DNA of 64,000 nt from Rhodoluna limnophila (GTDB lineage: Bacteria; Actinomycetota; Actinomycetes; Actinomycetales; Microbacteriaceae), in assembly GCF_005845365.1 (NCBI RefSeq), contig NZ_CP040509.1:310001-374000 (forward strand), read 5' to 3'. The translations under genes were made by a program, and so were the position numbers. This document shows, one piece after another, positions 36,832 to 45,605 of this stretch. Positions within the stretch are counted from its first letter, which is position 1, and each line of letters starts with the position of its first letter. Under the pieces are notes generated by a model, which ran no database searches, was not told the origin of the DNA, and worked only from the letters and a program-made list of their open reading frames with translations.

Positions 36832-38355
36832 TTAGCTAAAAAGCTTCATGGCTTTGACCATGATTCTCATAAGCGGCGCCATCTTCTCGTAGTCCCTTGC
36901 TCTACTCGGCAGCCTAATCAGGCCGCCGGCAACACCGATAACTCGAGTTTCGGTAAATCGCAGCAATCCACCCGGACCATTTCGGCGCCCATGACCAGAA
37001 GCCTTCATGCCACCCATCGGCGACTCCATTGATGCAAAACTGGCGCGGAAACCCTCGTTGATGTTGACGCTGCCGGTATTGAGTCGGCTAGCCACTCGGG
37101 TGGCGAGTTTTACCGGGCCAACGATTGCGGCGTTTAATCCGTACTGACTGTCGTTTGCTTGATCGATTGCATCGTCTAGATCGTCGTAGGCTTCGACGGC
37201 CAGAACTGGGCCAAAAACCTCGCGGCGGTAGAGCTTGGCTGAGGCAGGAACATTATTCAAAACCGTTGGGGCATAAAAATACGGCCCAGTGTTGGGCAGG
37301 GCATGGCCGCCGGCGACCAGTTCGGCTCCGTTGGCTACTGCATCTGATACATAACCTGACACGCGCTGAAGTTGAACGTACCCGCCCAAACTGCCGATGT
37401 CGGTAGAAAAATCATCAGACCGGCCAACCTCAAGTGCATCAATTTGCTTGGTCAGCTCAGTCAAAAATTCCTGATGCATCGATCTCGGCACGTACACTCG
37501 CTCAATTGCCACACAGAGCTGGCCAGCTGAACTGAATGCCCCCGAAACCGCAATTTCGGCCGCCCGCTTAGGCTTGGCGCCCTCGAGCACAATCATCGGG
37601 TTCTTGCCGCCCAACTCTAGCGAGTACCCAATTAGCCGCGCTGAGGCACGCTGGGCAACTTTCAGGCCAGTCGCGGTTGAGCCGGTAAAGGCCACGTAAT
37701 CGACGCTATCGACCAATGCGTTCCCGACGGTCTCGCCATCTCCGGTCACGATAGTCCAAGCTTCTTCTGGCCAGCCAGCCTCGATGGCAAGGTGGCGAGC
37801 AAATAGGGCGGTCAGAGCGGTTTGGTTGTCTACCTTCTGGACTACGGCATTGCCCGCAGCCAAGGCCGGTAGCACATCAAGCAGGGTCAAAGCCAGCGGG
37901 TAGTTCCAAGGGGTCACAATGCCAACCACACCAACCGGCACTTGGTCAACATAGGTTTTGGTGAGCAGCGGAACACCGGCGCGTGTGCGGCGCCTAGCCA
38001 GGGTCTTGACCGAAATCTTGCCGTAGTAGCTGGCTGCGGCAATTGCGCCGACAGTCTCTTCAAATGCGTGTGCTCGAGATTTGCCAGTCTCCAGCTGGAC
38101 TAGGTCCATGAGCTTTTCATCGGAACCCAACAGGATGTCGTGCAGGTTCAGCAGCAGGCGTTGGCGCTGTGGTAGCCCAGTTTTAGCCAAAGTAGGTTGG
38201 TAGTCTCTGGCCATTGCGACAGCATCGACTACCTGCTCGGCAGAAAGCTGCTGGAGGTCATAAATCTTTTTGCCGGTTGCCGGGTTCAAAACCGGAACGG
38301 TTGATTGACCCTGGGGTAGGTGGCTCAGTAACGAGACAATGCTGGTTTCACTCAC
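36832..38355 (-). CDS. Succinate-semialdehyde dehydrogenase (GabD2-like ALDH)
   Basis: 507 residues. The NAD(P) aldehyde dehydrogenase signatures are present: GIVTPWNYPLALTLLDVLPA, catalytic Glu in LELGGKNPMIVLE, and catalytic Cys in SSAGQLCVAIERVYV. SPMGGMKASGHGRRNGPGGL at the C-terminus is typical of the GabD2/SSADH branch. It would oxidise succinic semialdehyde to succinate, though other aldehydes are possible. Last gene of the mgtE-like/DUF1003/mrp/ALDH operon; it overlaps mrp by 4 bp (ATGA). Confidence 0.87.
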   Translation of the reverse strand: MSETSIVSLLSHLPQGQSTVPVLNPATGKKIYDLQQLSAEQVVDAVAMARDYQPTLAKTGLPQRQRLLLNLHDILLGSDEKLMDLVQLETGKSRAHAFEETVGAIAAASYYGKISVKTLARRRTRAGVPLLTKTYVDQVPVGVVGIVTPWNYPLALTLLDVLPALAAGNAVVQKVDNQTALTALFARHLAIEAGWPEEAWTIVTGDGETVGNALVDSVDYVAFTGSTATGLKVAQRASARLIGYSLELGGKNPMIVLEGAKPKRAAEIAVSGAFSSAGQLCVAIERVYVPRSMHQEFLTELTKQIDALEVGRSDDFSTDIGSLGGYVQLQRVSGYVSDAVANGAELVAGGHALPNTGPYFYAPTVLNNVPASAKLYRREVFGPVLAVEAYDDLDDAIDQANDSQYGLNAAIVGPVKLATRVASRLNTGSVNINEGFRASFASMESPMGGMKASGHGRRNGPGGLLRFTETRVIGVAGGLIRLPSRARDYEKMAPLMRIMVKAMKLFS

Positions 38356-39446
38356 AGGCTAACTCTAAGCAGTCTGCCGGCCAGTCCAATCTTGTCTTGG
38401 CTAATTTTCACAGCAATTTCACGGATAGCCCTAGCGGCGGGGTCATCGGGGTGATTCTGAACCACCGGCAAACCCGCATCAGAACCCTCGCGAAGGGCAA
38501 CGCTAATTGGAATTTGCCCAAGCTGAGGGACCGCCTGACCCGATAGGGTGCTCAATCGTTCGGCTACAGCCAAACCGCCACCGTGACCAAAAATTTCAAA
38601 CTTTGAGCCATCTGGCTGCTCGAGCCAACTCATGTTTTCAATCACACCAAACACCGATTGCCCGGTCTGCAGGCCGACCGAACCAGAACGCTCAGCAACC
38701 TCGGCGGCAGCGACCTGAGGGGTGGTTACAACGATGCTCTTTGCGGTTGGCAGCAACTGGCCCAAGCTAATTGCAATGTCGCCGGTGCCCGGTGGCAGGT
38801 CAACCAGCAGAAAATCTAGATCGCCCCAAAAGACGTCACACAAAAACTGTTCCACGGCGCGGTGCAGCATTGGTCCGCGCCAGGCCACCGGCTTATTGTC
38901 ATCAAGAAACATTCCGATGGAAATTACTTTGACGCCCCATTTGCCGGCCTGAGCCACCGGAGGCAAAATCAGTTCATCCACCCGCGTCGGCTTTTCGGTA
39001 ATGCCAAGTTGCCCCGGAATCGAGAAGCCAAAAATATCCGCATCGATCAGCCCAACGCGGTGACCGGCTTCGGCGAGCGCCACAGCCAGATTGGTGGTTA
39101 CCGAGGACTTGCCAACCCCACCTTTGCCCGAGCCGACCAGATAAACCCGAGTGAGGGTGTCTTTGTCAAACGGATTTGTGCGGGGCGGCTTACCGGCCCG
39201 TAATTTCTCTTTTAGCTCGTTGCGCTCGGCCTGCGACATCACGGTCATGGCAACGTCGACGTCAAACTCGGCAACTGCGGCCCGAACATCGGCTTCAATT
39301 TTTTGTGCCGCCGGGCAGCCGGCAACGGTCAGTTTTACCGTGACTAGACCGTCGGTCAGGTCAATCATGTTGAGCTCGGTCAGGGGCAACCTAAGTTCTG
39401 GGTCAATTACTGTTCCCAGCGCACGCTCAATCGCGCTTGCGCTCAT
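38352..39446 (-). CDS. Mrp/ApbC-family P-loop ATPase (Fe-S cluster carrier type)
   Basis: 364 residues. An N-terminal MIP18/DUF59 domain (about 1-90) is followed by the ParA/MinD-type NTPase with the deviant Walker A GSGKGGVGKSSVTTNLAVAL (about 107-126) and DADIFGFSIPGQLG. Mrp proteins carry and transfer [4Fe-4S] clusters. The CxxC that usually follows the ENMS motif is absent (ENMSWLEQPDGSKFEIFG), as I recall for other actinobacterial members, so cluster binding may differ. It overlaps DUF1003 by 20 bp and the ALDH gene by 4 bp. Confidence 0.9.
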   Translation of the reverse strand: MSASAIERALGTVIDPELRLPLTELNMIDLTDGLVTVKLTVAGCPAAQKIEADVRAAVAEFDVDVAMTVMSQAERNELKEKLRAGKPPRTNPFDKDTLTRVYLVGSGKGGVGKSSVTTNLAVALAEAGHRVGLIDADIFGFSIPGQLGITEKPTRVDELILPPVAQAGKWGVKVISIGMFLDDNKPVAWRGPMLHRAVEQFLCDVFWGDLDFLLVDLPPGTGDIAISLGQLLPTAKSIVVTTPQVAAAEVAERSGSVGLQTGQSVFGVIENMSWLEQPDGSKFEIFGHGGGLAVAERLSTLSGQAVPQLGQIPISVALREGSDAGLPVVQNHPDDPAARAIREIAVKISQDKIGLAGRLLRVSL

Positions 39447-39915
39447 CCAGAATTTCTTTCAGTAGGTCGCGTAACTCATCGCGTACAAAGTCTTTCGTCG
39501 CCAGGTCTTCCATCGCCAAACGCAGAGCAACAACCTCGCGGGCCAGGTACTCGGTGTCGGCTAGGTTGCGCTCGGCTCGCTGGCGGTCCTGTTCAAACTG
39601 AACGCGGTCGCGGTCATCCTGGCGGTTTTGAGCCAACAGAATCAGGGGCGCAGCGTAAGACGCCTGCATTGACAAAATCAGCGTCAGCAAAGTGAAGTTT
39701 GTTGCTCGAGGGTCAAATTGAGCATTCTCGGGCAGCAGGGTGTTCCAGGTTAGCCAAATGGCCACCACGATGGTCATACCAATCAGAAAAGCACCGGTAC
39801 CCATAGCGCGCGCAAACGCTTCGGACGCGCGACCAAACTGTTCGCGGTCAATCGAGATCTTGGTCACAAACCGCTGACGAGAGCGTAGCGGTGCGTCAAG
39901 TGTGTTCTTAGCCAC
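39427..39915 (-). CDS. DUF1003 family membrane protein
   Basis: 162 residues from the GTG 39913-39915, chosen because GGGAGGAAG precedes it; upstream in-frame codons lack an SD. Two membrane helices (about 42-62 and 75-98) contain the DUF1003 patterns AIWLTWNTLLP and FDPRATNFTLLTLILSMQAS followed by YAAPLILLAQNRQ. A charged coiled-coil-like tail follows (about 105-160). Function is unknown; DUF1003 genes often sit beside mgtE-type genes. It overlaps the upstream MgtE-like gene by 8 bp and mrp by 20 bp. Confidence 0.88.
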   Translation of the reverse strand: MAKNTLDAPLRSRQRFVTKISIDREQFGRASEAFARAMGTGAFLIGMTIVVAIWLTWNTLLPENAQFDPRATNFTLLTLILSMQASYAAPLILLAQNRQDDRDRVQFEQDRQRAERNLADTEYLAREVVALRLAMEDLATKDFVRDELRDLLKEILDERKRD

Positions 39916-41158
39916 GGCTTCCTCCCTCGTCTTCGGTGCGCCAGTCATCTGGCAATAGGTGGTCCAAAACGTCGTCAACGGTTACCACACCGATAAGGCG
40001 TGACTCGTCGTCGACAACCGGTAGGGCCACCAGGTTGTAGTTAGCTAGGGTTCGGTGAATCACTGAGATGTGAGTGTCTGCTTTGACCGGCTCTAGCTCG
40101 GTGTCCAAAAGGTTGCCGAGGCGCTCGTGCGGTGGGTAGCGCAGCATGCGCTGAAAGTGAACCACACCCAGGTAGCGCCCGGTTGCAACCTCGTAAGGTG
40201 GCAGGGTTACAAACACCGATGCCGCAAGTGCTGGCGCAACCTCAACTCGACGAATCAGTGCCATGGCCTCGGCCACGGTTGCATCGGCGGCGCAGATGAT
40301 TGGTTCGGTGGTCATCAAACCACCGGCGGTGAACTCGTCAAACTGCATAAGCATACGGATGTCTTCGGCTTCTTCTTCATCCATAAGGTCAAGAATTGCT
40401 TCGGTACGTTCTTCTGGCAGGTTAGCCATCAGGTCGGCAGCGTCGTCTGGCTCCATGAGGTCAAGAACCTCAGCGGCACGCTCATCGTCTAGCTCGGCAA
40501 TGATGTCCAGCTGCTCGTCTTCAGGCAGCTCTTCTAGCACATCGGCAAGGCGTTCGTCGTCAAGCTCTTCGGCAACCTCAAGCATGCGCTCGTCAGGTAG
40601 GTCAAGCAGGGCCGAGGCCAAGTCGGCTGGGCGCAGTTCGGAATAGGTTGCGATCAGTTGCTGAGCGCTCTGACCCTCTTCGGTTCGCGCCTCTTCGCTC
40701 ACTTGTTCCCAGGCTGCAAAGAGCGTGGCGCCGCGGGCAAATGGTGATGCCGAAGTCTTTGGGCGGCGCAAAAACAGCTCGGTAACGGCCCATTCTTTTT
40801 GCTTGCCCTGCTCGATGGCTAGGTCCTCGATAGAAGCCGGGCCGCTGCCGTCAAGCAGCCGAACCTTGCGGCCCAAAATTTCGGCAATCACGCGGGTTTC
40901 TTGGCCGCGCTGGGTGAATCTGCGCAGGTCAATCAAGCCGGTGGTAATTACCTGACCGGCTGAGATAGAAGTTACTCGGGTAATCGGAACAAAAACGCGA
41001 CGGCGTCCGCTGATCTCAACCAGCATTCCGGTGGCCTTAGGTGAGCCGGATTTACGGTACGCCACAAGAACGTCAATGACCTTACCTACACGGTCTCCCG
41101 CAGGGTCAAAGACGCCACAGCCAGCCAATCTGGCGACGAATACTCTAGTTGCGCTCAC
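39908..41158 (-). CDS. Soluble MgtE N-domain/CBS protein without transporter domain
   Basis: 416 residues and no membrane segment. The N-terminal 90 residues look PRC-barrel-like (GDRVGKVIDVLV, RRVFVPITRVTSI). An MgtE N-domain follows (about 150-260), with superhelical acidic repeats such as LDDERLADVLEELPEDEQLD. Two CBS motifs cover about 270-405. In MgtE channels these parts sense Mg2+; here the channel itself is missing. It may sense Mg2+ or nucleotides, possibly with the DUF1003 membrane protein next to it. It starts at GTG 41158, with TAAGGT on the minus strand (41165-41170) 6 nt upstream, so it is leaderless. Confidence 0.86.
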   Translation of the reverse strand: MSATRVFVARLAGCGVFDPAGDRVGKVIDVLVAYRKSGSPKATGMLVEISGRRRVFVPITRVTSISAGQVITTGLIDLRRFTQRGQETRVIAEILGRKVRLLDGSGPASIEDLAIEQGKQKEWAVTELFLRRPKTSASPFARGATLFAAWEQVSEEARTEEGQSAQQLIATYSELRPADLASALLDLPDERMLEVAEELDDERLADVLEELPEDEQLDIIAELDDERAAEVLDLMEPDDAADLMANLPEERTEAILDLMDEEEAEDIRMLMQFDEFTAGGLMTTEPIICAADATVAEAMALIRRVEVAPALAASVFVTLPPYEVATGRYLGVVHFQRMLRYPPHERLGNLLDTELEPVKADTHISVIHRTLANYNLVALPVVDDESRLIGVVTVDDVLDHLLPDDWRTEDEGGSRG

Positions 41159-41164
41159 TCTTCA

Positions 41165-41170
41165 ACCTTA
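41165..41170 (-). promoter_or_regulatory. -10 element, leaderless mgtE-like operon
   Basis: TAAGGT reading leftward is 6 nt from the GTG at 41158. The divergent stress-protein gene starts 45 bp away. Confidence 0.5.
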
Positions 41171-41203
41171 GACGAGAGGTTGAAGGCGTGCCAGAATGGG
41201 ATT

Positions 41204-41698
41204 GTGAACAATAAGCGAACCTCCCGATCCCAGGCCCCGGTAATTCCTCAGGGCGAGGTCATCGGTGAATTCAAGACTTACGCCGAGGCCTCTGACCTCG
41301 TAAACCTGCTTATTGAAAAGCAGTTTCCAGGTGGCCAAATTGCCATTGTCGGCAAAGACCTTCGAACCGTTGAGCGTGTTCGTGGCAAGTTGAGCAATGC
41401 CCGAGTGGCACTGGGTGGTGCAACCACCGGATCATGGCTAGGTCTGATCTGGGGATTGATTTTTGGGACCAACCCGGAGGCAGTGACCACACAGGATGCC
41501 TTTGCACCGGTTATTTCGGCAGTGTTCATCGGTGCCGGAGTCGGTATGTTGATCAACATCCTGCGCTTTGCGTTTTCTAAAAACAAGCGCTCATTCATCA
41601 GCCAATCAACCGTGGTTGCCTCAAAATATCAGGTTCAGGTGCCTCGCAACCTAGCGGATCAAGCGGCCACCATATTGGCTTCCAAAACCTTGGAGTAA
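41204..41698 (+). CDS. General stress protein 17M-like domain membrane protein
   Basis: 164 residues from GTG 41204. The N-terminal part (about 18-70) has the YflT/GSP17M-like pattern GEFKTYAEASDLVNLLIEKQ and GGQIAIVGKDLRTVERVRG. Two hydrophobic segments follow, GGATTGSWLGLIWGLIFG and APVISAVFIGAGVGMLINIL. It is probably a membrane-associated stress protein of unknown activity. A CAGAAT hexamer (41192-41197) lies 6 nt before the GTG. It is divergent from the mgtE-like operon. Confidence 0.72.
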   Translation: MNNKRTSRSQAPVIPQGEVIGEFKTYAEASDLVNLLIEKQFPGGQIAIVGKDLRTVERVRGKLSNARVALGGATTGSWLGLIWGLIFGTNPEAVTTQDAFAPVISAVFIGAGVGMLINILRFAFSKNKRSFISQSTVVASKYQVQVPRNLADQAATILASKTLE

Positions 41699-41718
41699 CC
41701 CACTGGTTCTCTAACGCT

Positions 41719-43089
41719 CTAGCACGCCAGCTTTTGCAGCCAGGCTTCAACTTCTTCGGCTTGTCTAGGTAACGCTGCGGTTAGATTTTCGGCACCGTTT
41801 TCAGTGATCAGCACGTCGTCTTCAATGCGCACCCCGATACCGCGGAACTCCTCAGGCACCAGCAGGTCATCCTGGTGAAAATACAGACCGGGCTCAATGG
41901 TAAAAATCATGCCGGGTTGGATTTCAGCGTCAAGATACATTTCACGCCTAGCCTGTGCGCAGTCATGCACATCGAGACCAAGGTGGTGACTGGTGCCGTG
42001 AATCATCCAGCGGCGGTGAAATTGGTTCTCCGGTAGCAGTGATTCCTCAGCTGACACCGGCAAGAAACCCCACTCAGCTGTTTTTGCCGCAATAACCTCC
42101 ATGGCTGCCGCGTGAACATCCTTGAATTTGTTGCCTGGCTTTGCCACAGCAAACGCCGCATCGGCGGCCTCTCGAACCGCCTCGTAGACCTTGCGTTGAA
42201 CTTCGGAGTATTTACCTGAGACCGGCAGTGTGCGAGTCACATCGGCTGTGTACAGGCTGTCCACCTCTACGCCGGCATCAATCAGGATCAGGTCGCCGCT
42301 GTTTACCGGGCCATCGTTGTTTACCCAGTGGAGCACGCAGGCATGGTGGCCGGCTGCCGCTATGGTCTCGTAGCCGAGGTAGTTGCCCTCAATTCGAGCC
42401 TGAGTGTAAAACGCGGTTTCAACAATGCGCTCGCCGCGTGGGTGGGCTGCAGCTGCGCCAAGGTTCTTGGCAACTTCTTCAAAACCCTTGATTGATGCTG
42501 CTACTGCCTTGCGCATTTCTGCGATTTCATAATCGTCTTTGATAAGTCGAAGCTCAGAAACAAACTGGGCAAGTTCCTGGCTCTTTGAGTGCACAACCAG
42601 ATCTGGTTTTGGAACCGACTTTTTGAATTTTGAAAGCTGGTTCAGCGAGGCAGTTTGAAGACCTAGCTGGGCTGATACCTGAAGCAGAGATGGTCGTTGG
42701 CCAACCCAAAATTCACCGATGGCAGGGTTTGCGAAAAACTCATCGGTGTTTCGACCAGCGGTTTCACGAAAGTACAAGGTGCTGATTGCCTCGGCGCCCC
42801 GGGCATCAATAACCAACACCGATTCCGGAACCGCTGCCGAACCCCAACCGGTCAGGTGGCTAAATGCCGAGTGCGGGCGGTAGAGGTAATCGGTGTCATT
42901 TGACCGCACCTGAGCGGCACCGGATTCGAAGACCAAGACTTTGCCGGCAAACGCGGCGGCAACAGCCTCACGGCGGCGTGCGGCGTATGGCACAACTTCA
43001 GCCGGTTCGGGCATAGATGCTTCGGAGTCAGCCCAGTTTGAACCGATGTACTCTAAGAATTTTTTGCTGTGCGGGGTGCGGCTCCTCAT
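41719..43089 (-). CDS. Xaa-Pro aminopeptidase (M24B, aminopeptidase P)
   Basis: 456 residues. The N-terminal creatinase-like domain (about 1-175) begins RSRTPHSKKFLEYIGSNWAD, a conserved start that supports the ATG at 43089. The pita-bread catalytic domain has the metal ligands in LILIDAGVEVDSLYTADVTR, HGTSHHLGLDVHDCA and IFTIEPGLYF, with the last Glu in GVRIEDDVLIT. It removes N-terminal residues before proline. CAGAAT (minus, 43096-43101) is 6 nt upstream. The start codon is 17 bp from the divergent PHP gene. Confidence 0.92.
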   Translation of the reverse strand: MRSRTPHSKKFLEYIGSNWADSEASMPEPAEVVPYAARRREAVAAAFAGKVLVFESGAAQVRSNDTDYLYRPHSAFSHLTGWGSAAVPESVLVIDARGAEAISTLYFRETAGRNTDEFFANPAIGEFWVGQRPSLLQVSAQLGLQTASLNQLSKFKKSVPKPDLVVHSKSQELAQFVSELRLIKDDYEIAEMRKAVAASIKGFEEVAKNLGAAAAHPRGERIVETAFYTQARIEGNYLGYETIAAAGHHACVLHWVNNDGPVNSGDLILIDAGVEVDSLYTADVTRTLPVSGKYSEVQRKVYEAVREAADAAFAVAKPGNKFKDVHAAAMEVIAAKTAEWGFLPVSAEESLLPENQFHRRWMIHGTSHHLGLDVHDCAQARREMYLDAEIQPGMIFTIEPGLYFHQDDLLVPEEFRGIGVRIEDDVLITENGAENLTAALPRQAEEVEAWLQKLAC

Positions 43090-43094
43090 GCCTT

Positions 43095-43101
43095 TATTCT
43101 G
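43095..43101. promoter_or_regulatory. Single 7-bp element acting as -10 on both strands
   Basis: TATTCTG (43095-43101) contains TATTCT on the plus strand and CAGAAT on the minus strand. Each lies exactly 6 nt from its start codon (PHP ATG 43107; aminopeptidase ATG 43089). The 17-bp intergenic region therefore appears to hold two leaderless promoters that share one -10. Confidence 0.6.
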
Positions 43102-43106
43102 GCACT

Positions 43107-43991
43107 ATGGCAATCATTGATCTGCACAGTCACTCAACTCGGTCAGACGGCAAAGAATCTCCAACCGAGGTTTTTGAGCACGCTGCTGCAGCCGGGGTAG
43201 ATGTACTTGCGCTCACCGATCATGACACCACTAACGGTTGGGCTGAGGCCAGTGAGGCAGCCAGCCGCCTGGGAATGGGATTTGTACCGGGAATCGAGGT
43301 AACCACGCGCGCCTCGGTTCAGGTTGCTGGTCGTAATAGATTCATCAGCGTTCACATGCTGGCCTACCTGCCCGACCCAGAGAACACGGCACTGAGGCAA
43401 GAACTTCTGACCACCGTGAATTCACGTGAAAACCGGGCTATGTTGATGGTCGACAAACTGGCAGAGGATTACGACATCACGTGGGAACTCGTGTTGGAAA
43501 TGATTGAGGATGGCGCCACCATCGGCCGCCCGGCTATTGCCGATGCGCTGGTGCACCTTGGTGCCGCAGATGATCGCAGTGCTGCGTTTCGTGGACCACT
43601 GGATAGTCGCGGCAAGTACTACGTTCCAACCGACACAGTGGACAGCTTTGACGCTATCCGTTTGATTCGCGAGGCTGGGGGAGTGCCTGTGATTGCTCAC
43701 CCGCTAACCGACATTTCGCCGAATGCATCGCGCGGCGACTTGCCCCAGGACCACTTTGAAAAACTCATCGATGCCGGTCTAGCGGGGTTTGAGGTGTATC
43801 ACCGCGAAGTTCCGCAAAACGCCCGCGAGTGGTTGCTGTCGCTAGCAGTCGAACATGACCTGATTGTCACAGGTTCAAGCGACTACCACGGCGTCCACGG
43901 CAAGCCCAACCGGCTGGGTGAGAACACCACAGAACCAGAGATGCTCGAACGGATTATTGAGCTCGGCTCGGGCGTGGCTGCGCAACTTTAG
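43107..43991 (+). CDS. PHP-domain phosphoesterase
   Basis: 294 residues from ATG 43107, where the family N-terminus IDLHSHSTRSDGKESPTEVF begins. Metal-binding motifs are HSHS, ALTDHDTTNGW, the Glu in FVPGIEVT, VPVIAHPL and the final GSSDYHGVHG. It resembles the YciV/RnaseAM-like group (3',5'-nucleotide bisphosphate phosphatase or 5'-3' exonuclease); the choice is not certain. It is leaderless by spacing from TATTCT. A terminator follows. Confidence 0.87.
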   Translation: MAIIDLHSHSTRSDGKESPTEVFEHAAAAGVDVLALTDHDTTNGWAEASEAASRLGMGFVPGIEVTTRASVQVAGRNRFISVHMLAYLPDPENTALRQELLTTVNSRENRAMLMVDKLAEDYDITWELVLEMIEDGATIGRPAIADALVHLGAADDRSAAFRGPLDSRGKYYVPTDTVDSFDAIRLIREAGGVPVIAHPLTDISPNASRGDLPQDHFEKLIDAGLAGFEVYHREVPQNAREWLLSLAVEHDLIVTGSSDYHGVHGKPNRLGENTTEPEMLERIIELGSGVAAQL

Positions 43992-44015
43992 CGGCTTGAG
44001 TTAGTGCCGGACGCA

Positions 44016-44047
44016 AAAAATCCCCAGCCGATTGGCCGGGGATTTTT
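44016..44047. terminator. Bidirectional terminator between PHP and DEAD-helicase genes
   Basis: AAAAATCCCCAGCC pairs with GGCCGGGGATTTTT with one mismatch and a 4-nt loop. A and T tracts on the two sides serve the two converging genes. Confidence 0.88.
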
Positions 44048-44057
44048 AATTGTTGAA

Positions 44058-45530
44058 TTAGCTTTGAGTACCGCGGTTCACACGGGTGCGGGTGCGGTTG
44101 CGCGCTGGGCGCGGGTGCTCGTGGCCACCGTGAGTCTCGGCCTTAGCCTCACCGGATGACGTTTGACCTTCTGAACGATGAGGGCGGTCACCGCTGACCT
44201 TGCGGTCTTTGTCTCCGCGGGTGGCACCATCTTTGTGGTTGCGGCCTGACTGACCTCCTGGGCGGCCAGAATTTGCGCGACCACCATTTGAGCGACCGCC
44301 TCTAGGCTTCTCGTCGTCGCCAGGCTTCCAGCCATCTGGGCGCTTGGTTTTGGCAATTCTGCCCTTGGTGCCAGGTGCAATCTCAAGATCGGCAAATAGG
44401 TGAGCTGAACTCGAGTAGGTTTCGGTTGGCTCAGGCTGACCAAACTCAAGGGCGGTGTTGATGTGGCCCCAGCGAGTCAAGTCTTCCCAGTCCACAAACG
44501 TCACAGCAATTCCTGTGCGTCCGGCGCGCCCTGTGCGACCAACGCGGTGCAGGTAGGCCTTCTCGTCCTCTGGAATTGTGTAGTTGATTACGTGAGTAAC
44601 GTCATCAACATCGATGCCTCGCGCTGCAACTTCGGTTGCAACCAAGATGTCGCGCTTTCCTGAACGGAACGCGGCCATTGATTTCTCGCGAGCCTCTTGG
44701 GTCATGTCACCGTGCAGAGCGGTGGCGTTGAAACCACGGTCCACTAGCTCCTCAGACACCTTCGATGCCTGACGCTTGGTCTTGGTGAAAATAACGGTTT
44801 TTCCGCGACCCTCGGCCTGCAGAATGCGGCCCACCACTTCATCCTTGTCCAGTGCGTGAGCACGGTAGATGAACTGTTTGATGTCAGCCTTGGTCTGGCC
44901 TTCATCCGGGTCATTGGTGCGAATGTGGACCGGGCGGTTCTGATACTTGCGGGCCATGGTAACGATGGTTCCCGGCATTGTGGCCGAGAACAACATGGTC
45001 TGGCGACCGTCTGGCGTGTAGGCGAAAAGCTTTTCAACATCTGGCAAGAAACCAAGGTCCAACATTTCATCGGCCTCGTCTAGAACCATGAATCGGATGT
45101 TGCCTAGGTCGAGAAGTTTCTGCTTTGAAAGGTCAATCAGTCGACCCGGAGTACCAACAATTACCTGTGCGCCGGCGTTGATCTCAGCGACCTGCTCTTC
45201 GTAGGCTTTGCCACCGTAAATTGCGGCCACCATGGTCGAGCGGTTTCCTGAAGCAAGTTTTAGGTCATCGGCAACCTGGATAGCGAGCTCGCGAGTCGGA
45301 ACTACAACCAGCGCCTTCGCGCCCTTTTCTGGGTCCTTGCCCAAGCTCTGCAGTAGTGGAAGGCCAAAGCCCAAAGTCTTTCCAGTACCGGTCTTGGCCT
45401 GGCCAATAACGTCCTGTCCGGTTAGTGCAACCGGAATGGCCTCTTCCTGGATTGGGAAGGGGCTGGTGATGCCTCGAGATGCGAGGGCTTCAACGATGTC
45501 TTCATCGATGCCTAATTCGGCGAAATTCAA
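44058..45530 (-). CDS. deaD: DEAD-box RNA helicase
   Basis: 490 residues from a TTG start behind AGGAGCAC (SD). All DEAD-box motifs are present: Q motif PFPIQEEAIP, I AKTGTGKT, Ia PTRELA, II VLDEADEM, III SATMP, and VI HRVGRTGRAGR. Residues from about 395 form a basic, Gly/Arg/Ser-rich tail (GGRSNGGRANSGRPGGQSG) likely to bind RNA. It probably remodels rRNA or mRNA structures, for example in the cold. TAGACT on the minus strand (45553-45558) is the -10 candidate. The name deaD is by similarity; CsdA or RhlE-like roles are possible. Confidence 0.92.
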   Translation of the reverse strand: MNFAELGIDEDIVEALASRGITSPFPIQEEAIPVALTGQDVIGQAKTGTGKTLGFGLPLLQSLGKDPEKGAKALVVVPTRELAIQVADDLKLASGNRSTMVAAIYGGKAYEEQVAEINAGAQVIVGTPGRLIDLSKQKLLDLGNIRFMVLDEADEMLDLGFLPDVEKLFAYTPDGRQTMLFSATMPGTIVTMARKYQNRPVHIRTNDPDEGQTKADIKQFIYRAHALDKDEVVGRILQAEGRGKTVIFTKTKRQASKVSEELVDRGFNATALHGDMTQEAREKSMAAFRSGKRDILVATEVAARGIDVDDVTHVINYTIPEDEKAYLHRVGRTGRAGRTGIAVTFVDWEDLTRWGHINTALEFGQPEPTETYSSSAHLFADLEIAPGTKGRIAKTKRPDGWKPGDDEKPRGGRSNGGRANSGRPGGQSGRNHKDGATRGDKDRKVSGDRPHRSEGQTSSGEAKAETHGGHEHPRPARNRTRTRVNRGTQS

Positions 45531-45592
45531 TAGTGCTCCTATAGTCGTGTTCAGTCTACTCGCGGTGCTACGCCATGTCTCGGGATGATGAG

Positions 45593-45598
45593 TATCCT
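45593..45598 (+). promoter_or_regulatory. -10 element for ferritin-like gene
   Basis: TATCCT lies 7 nt before the in-frame GTG at 45606, suggesting that codon as a leaderless start. Confidence 0.45.
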
Positions 45599-45605
45599 TG
45601 TCAAT

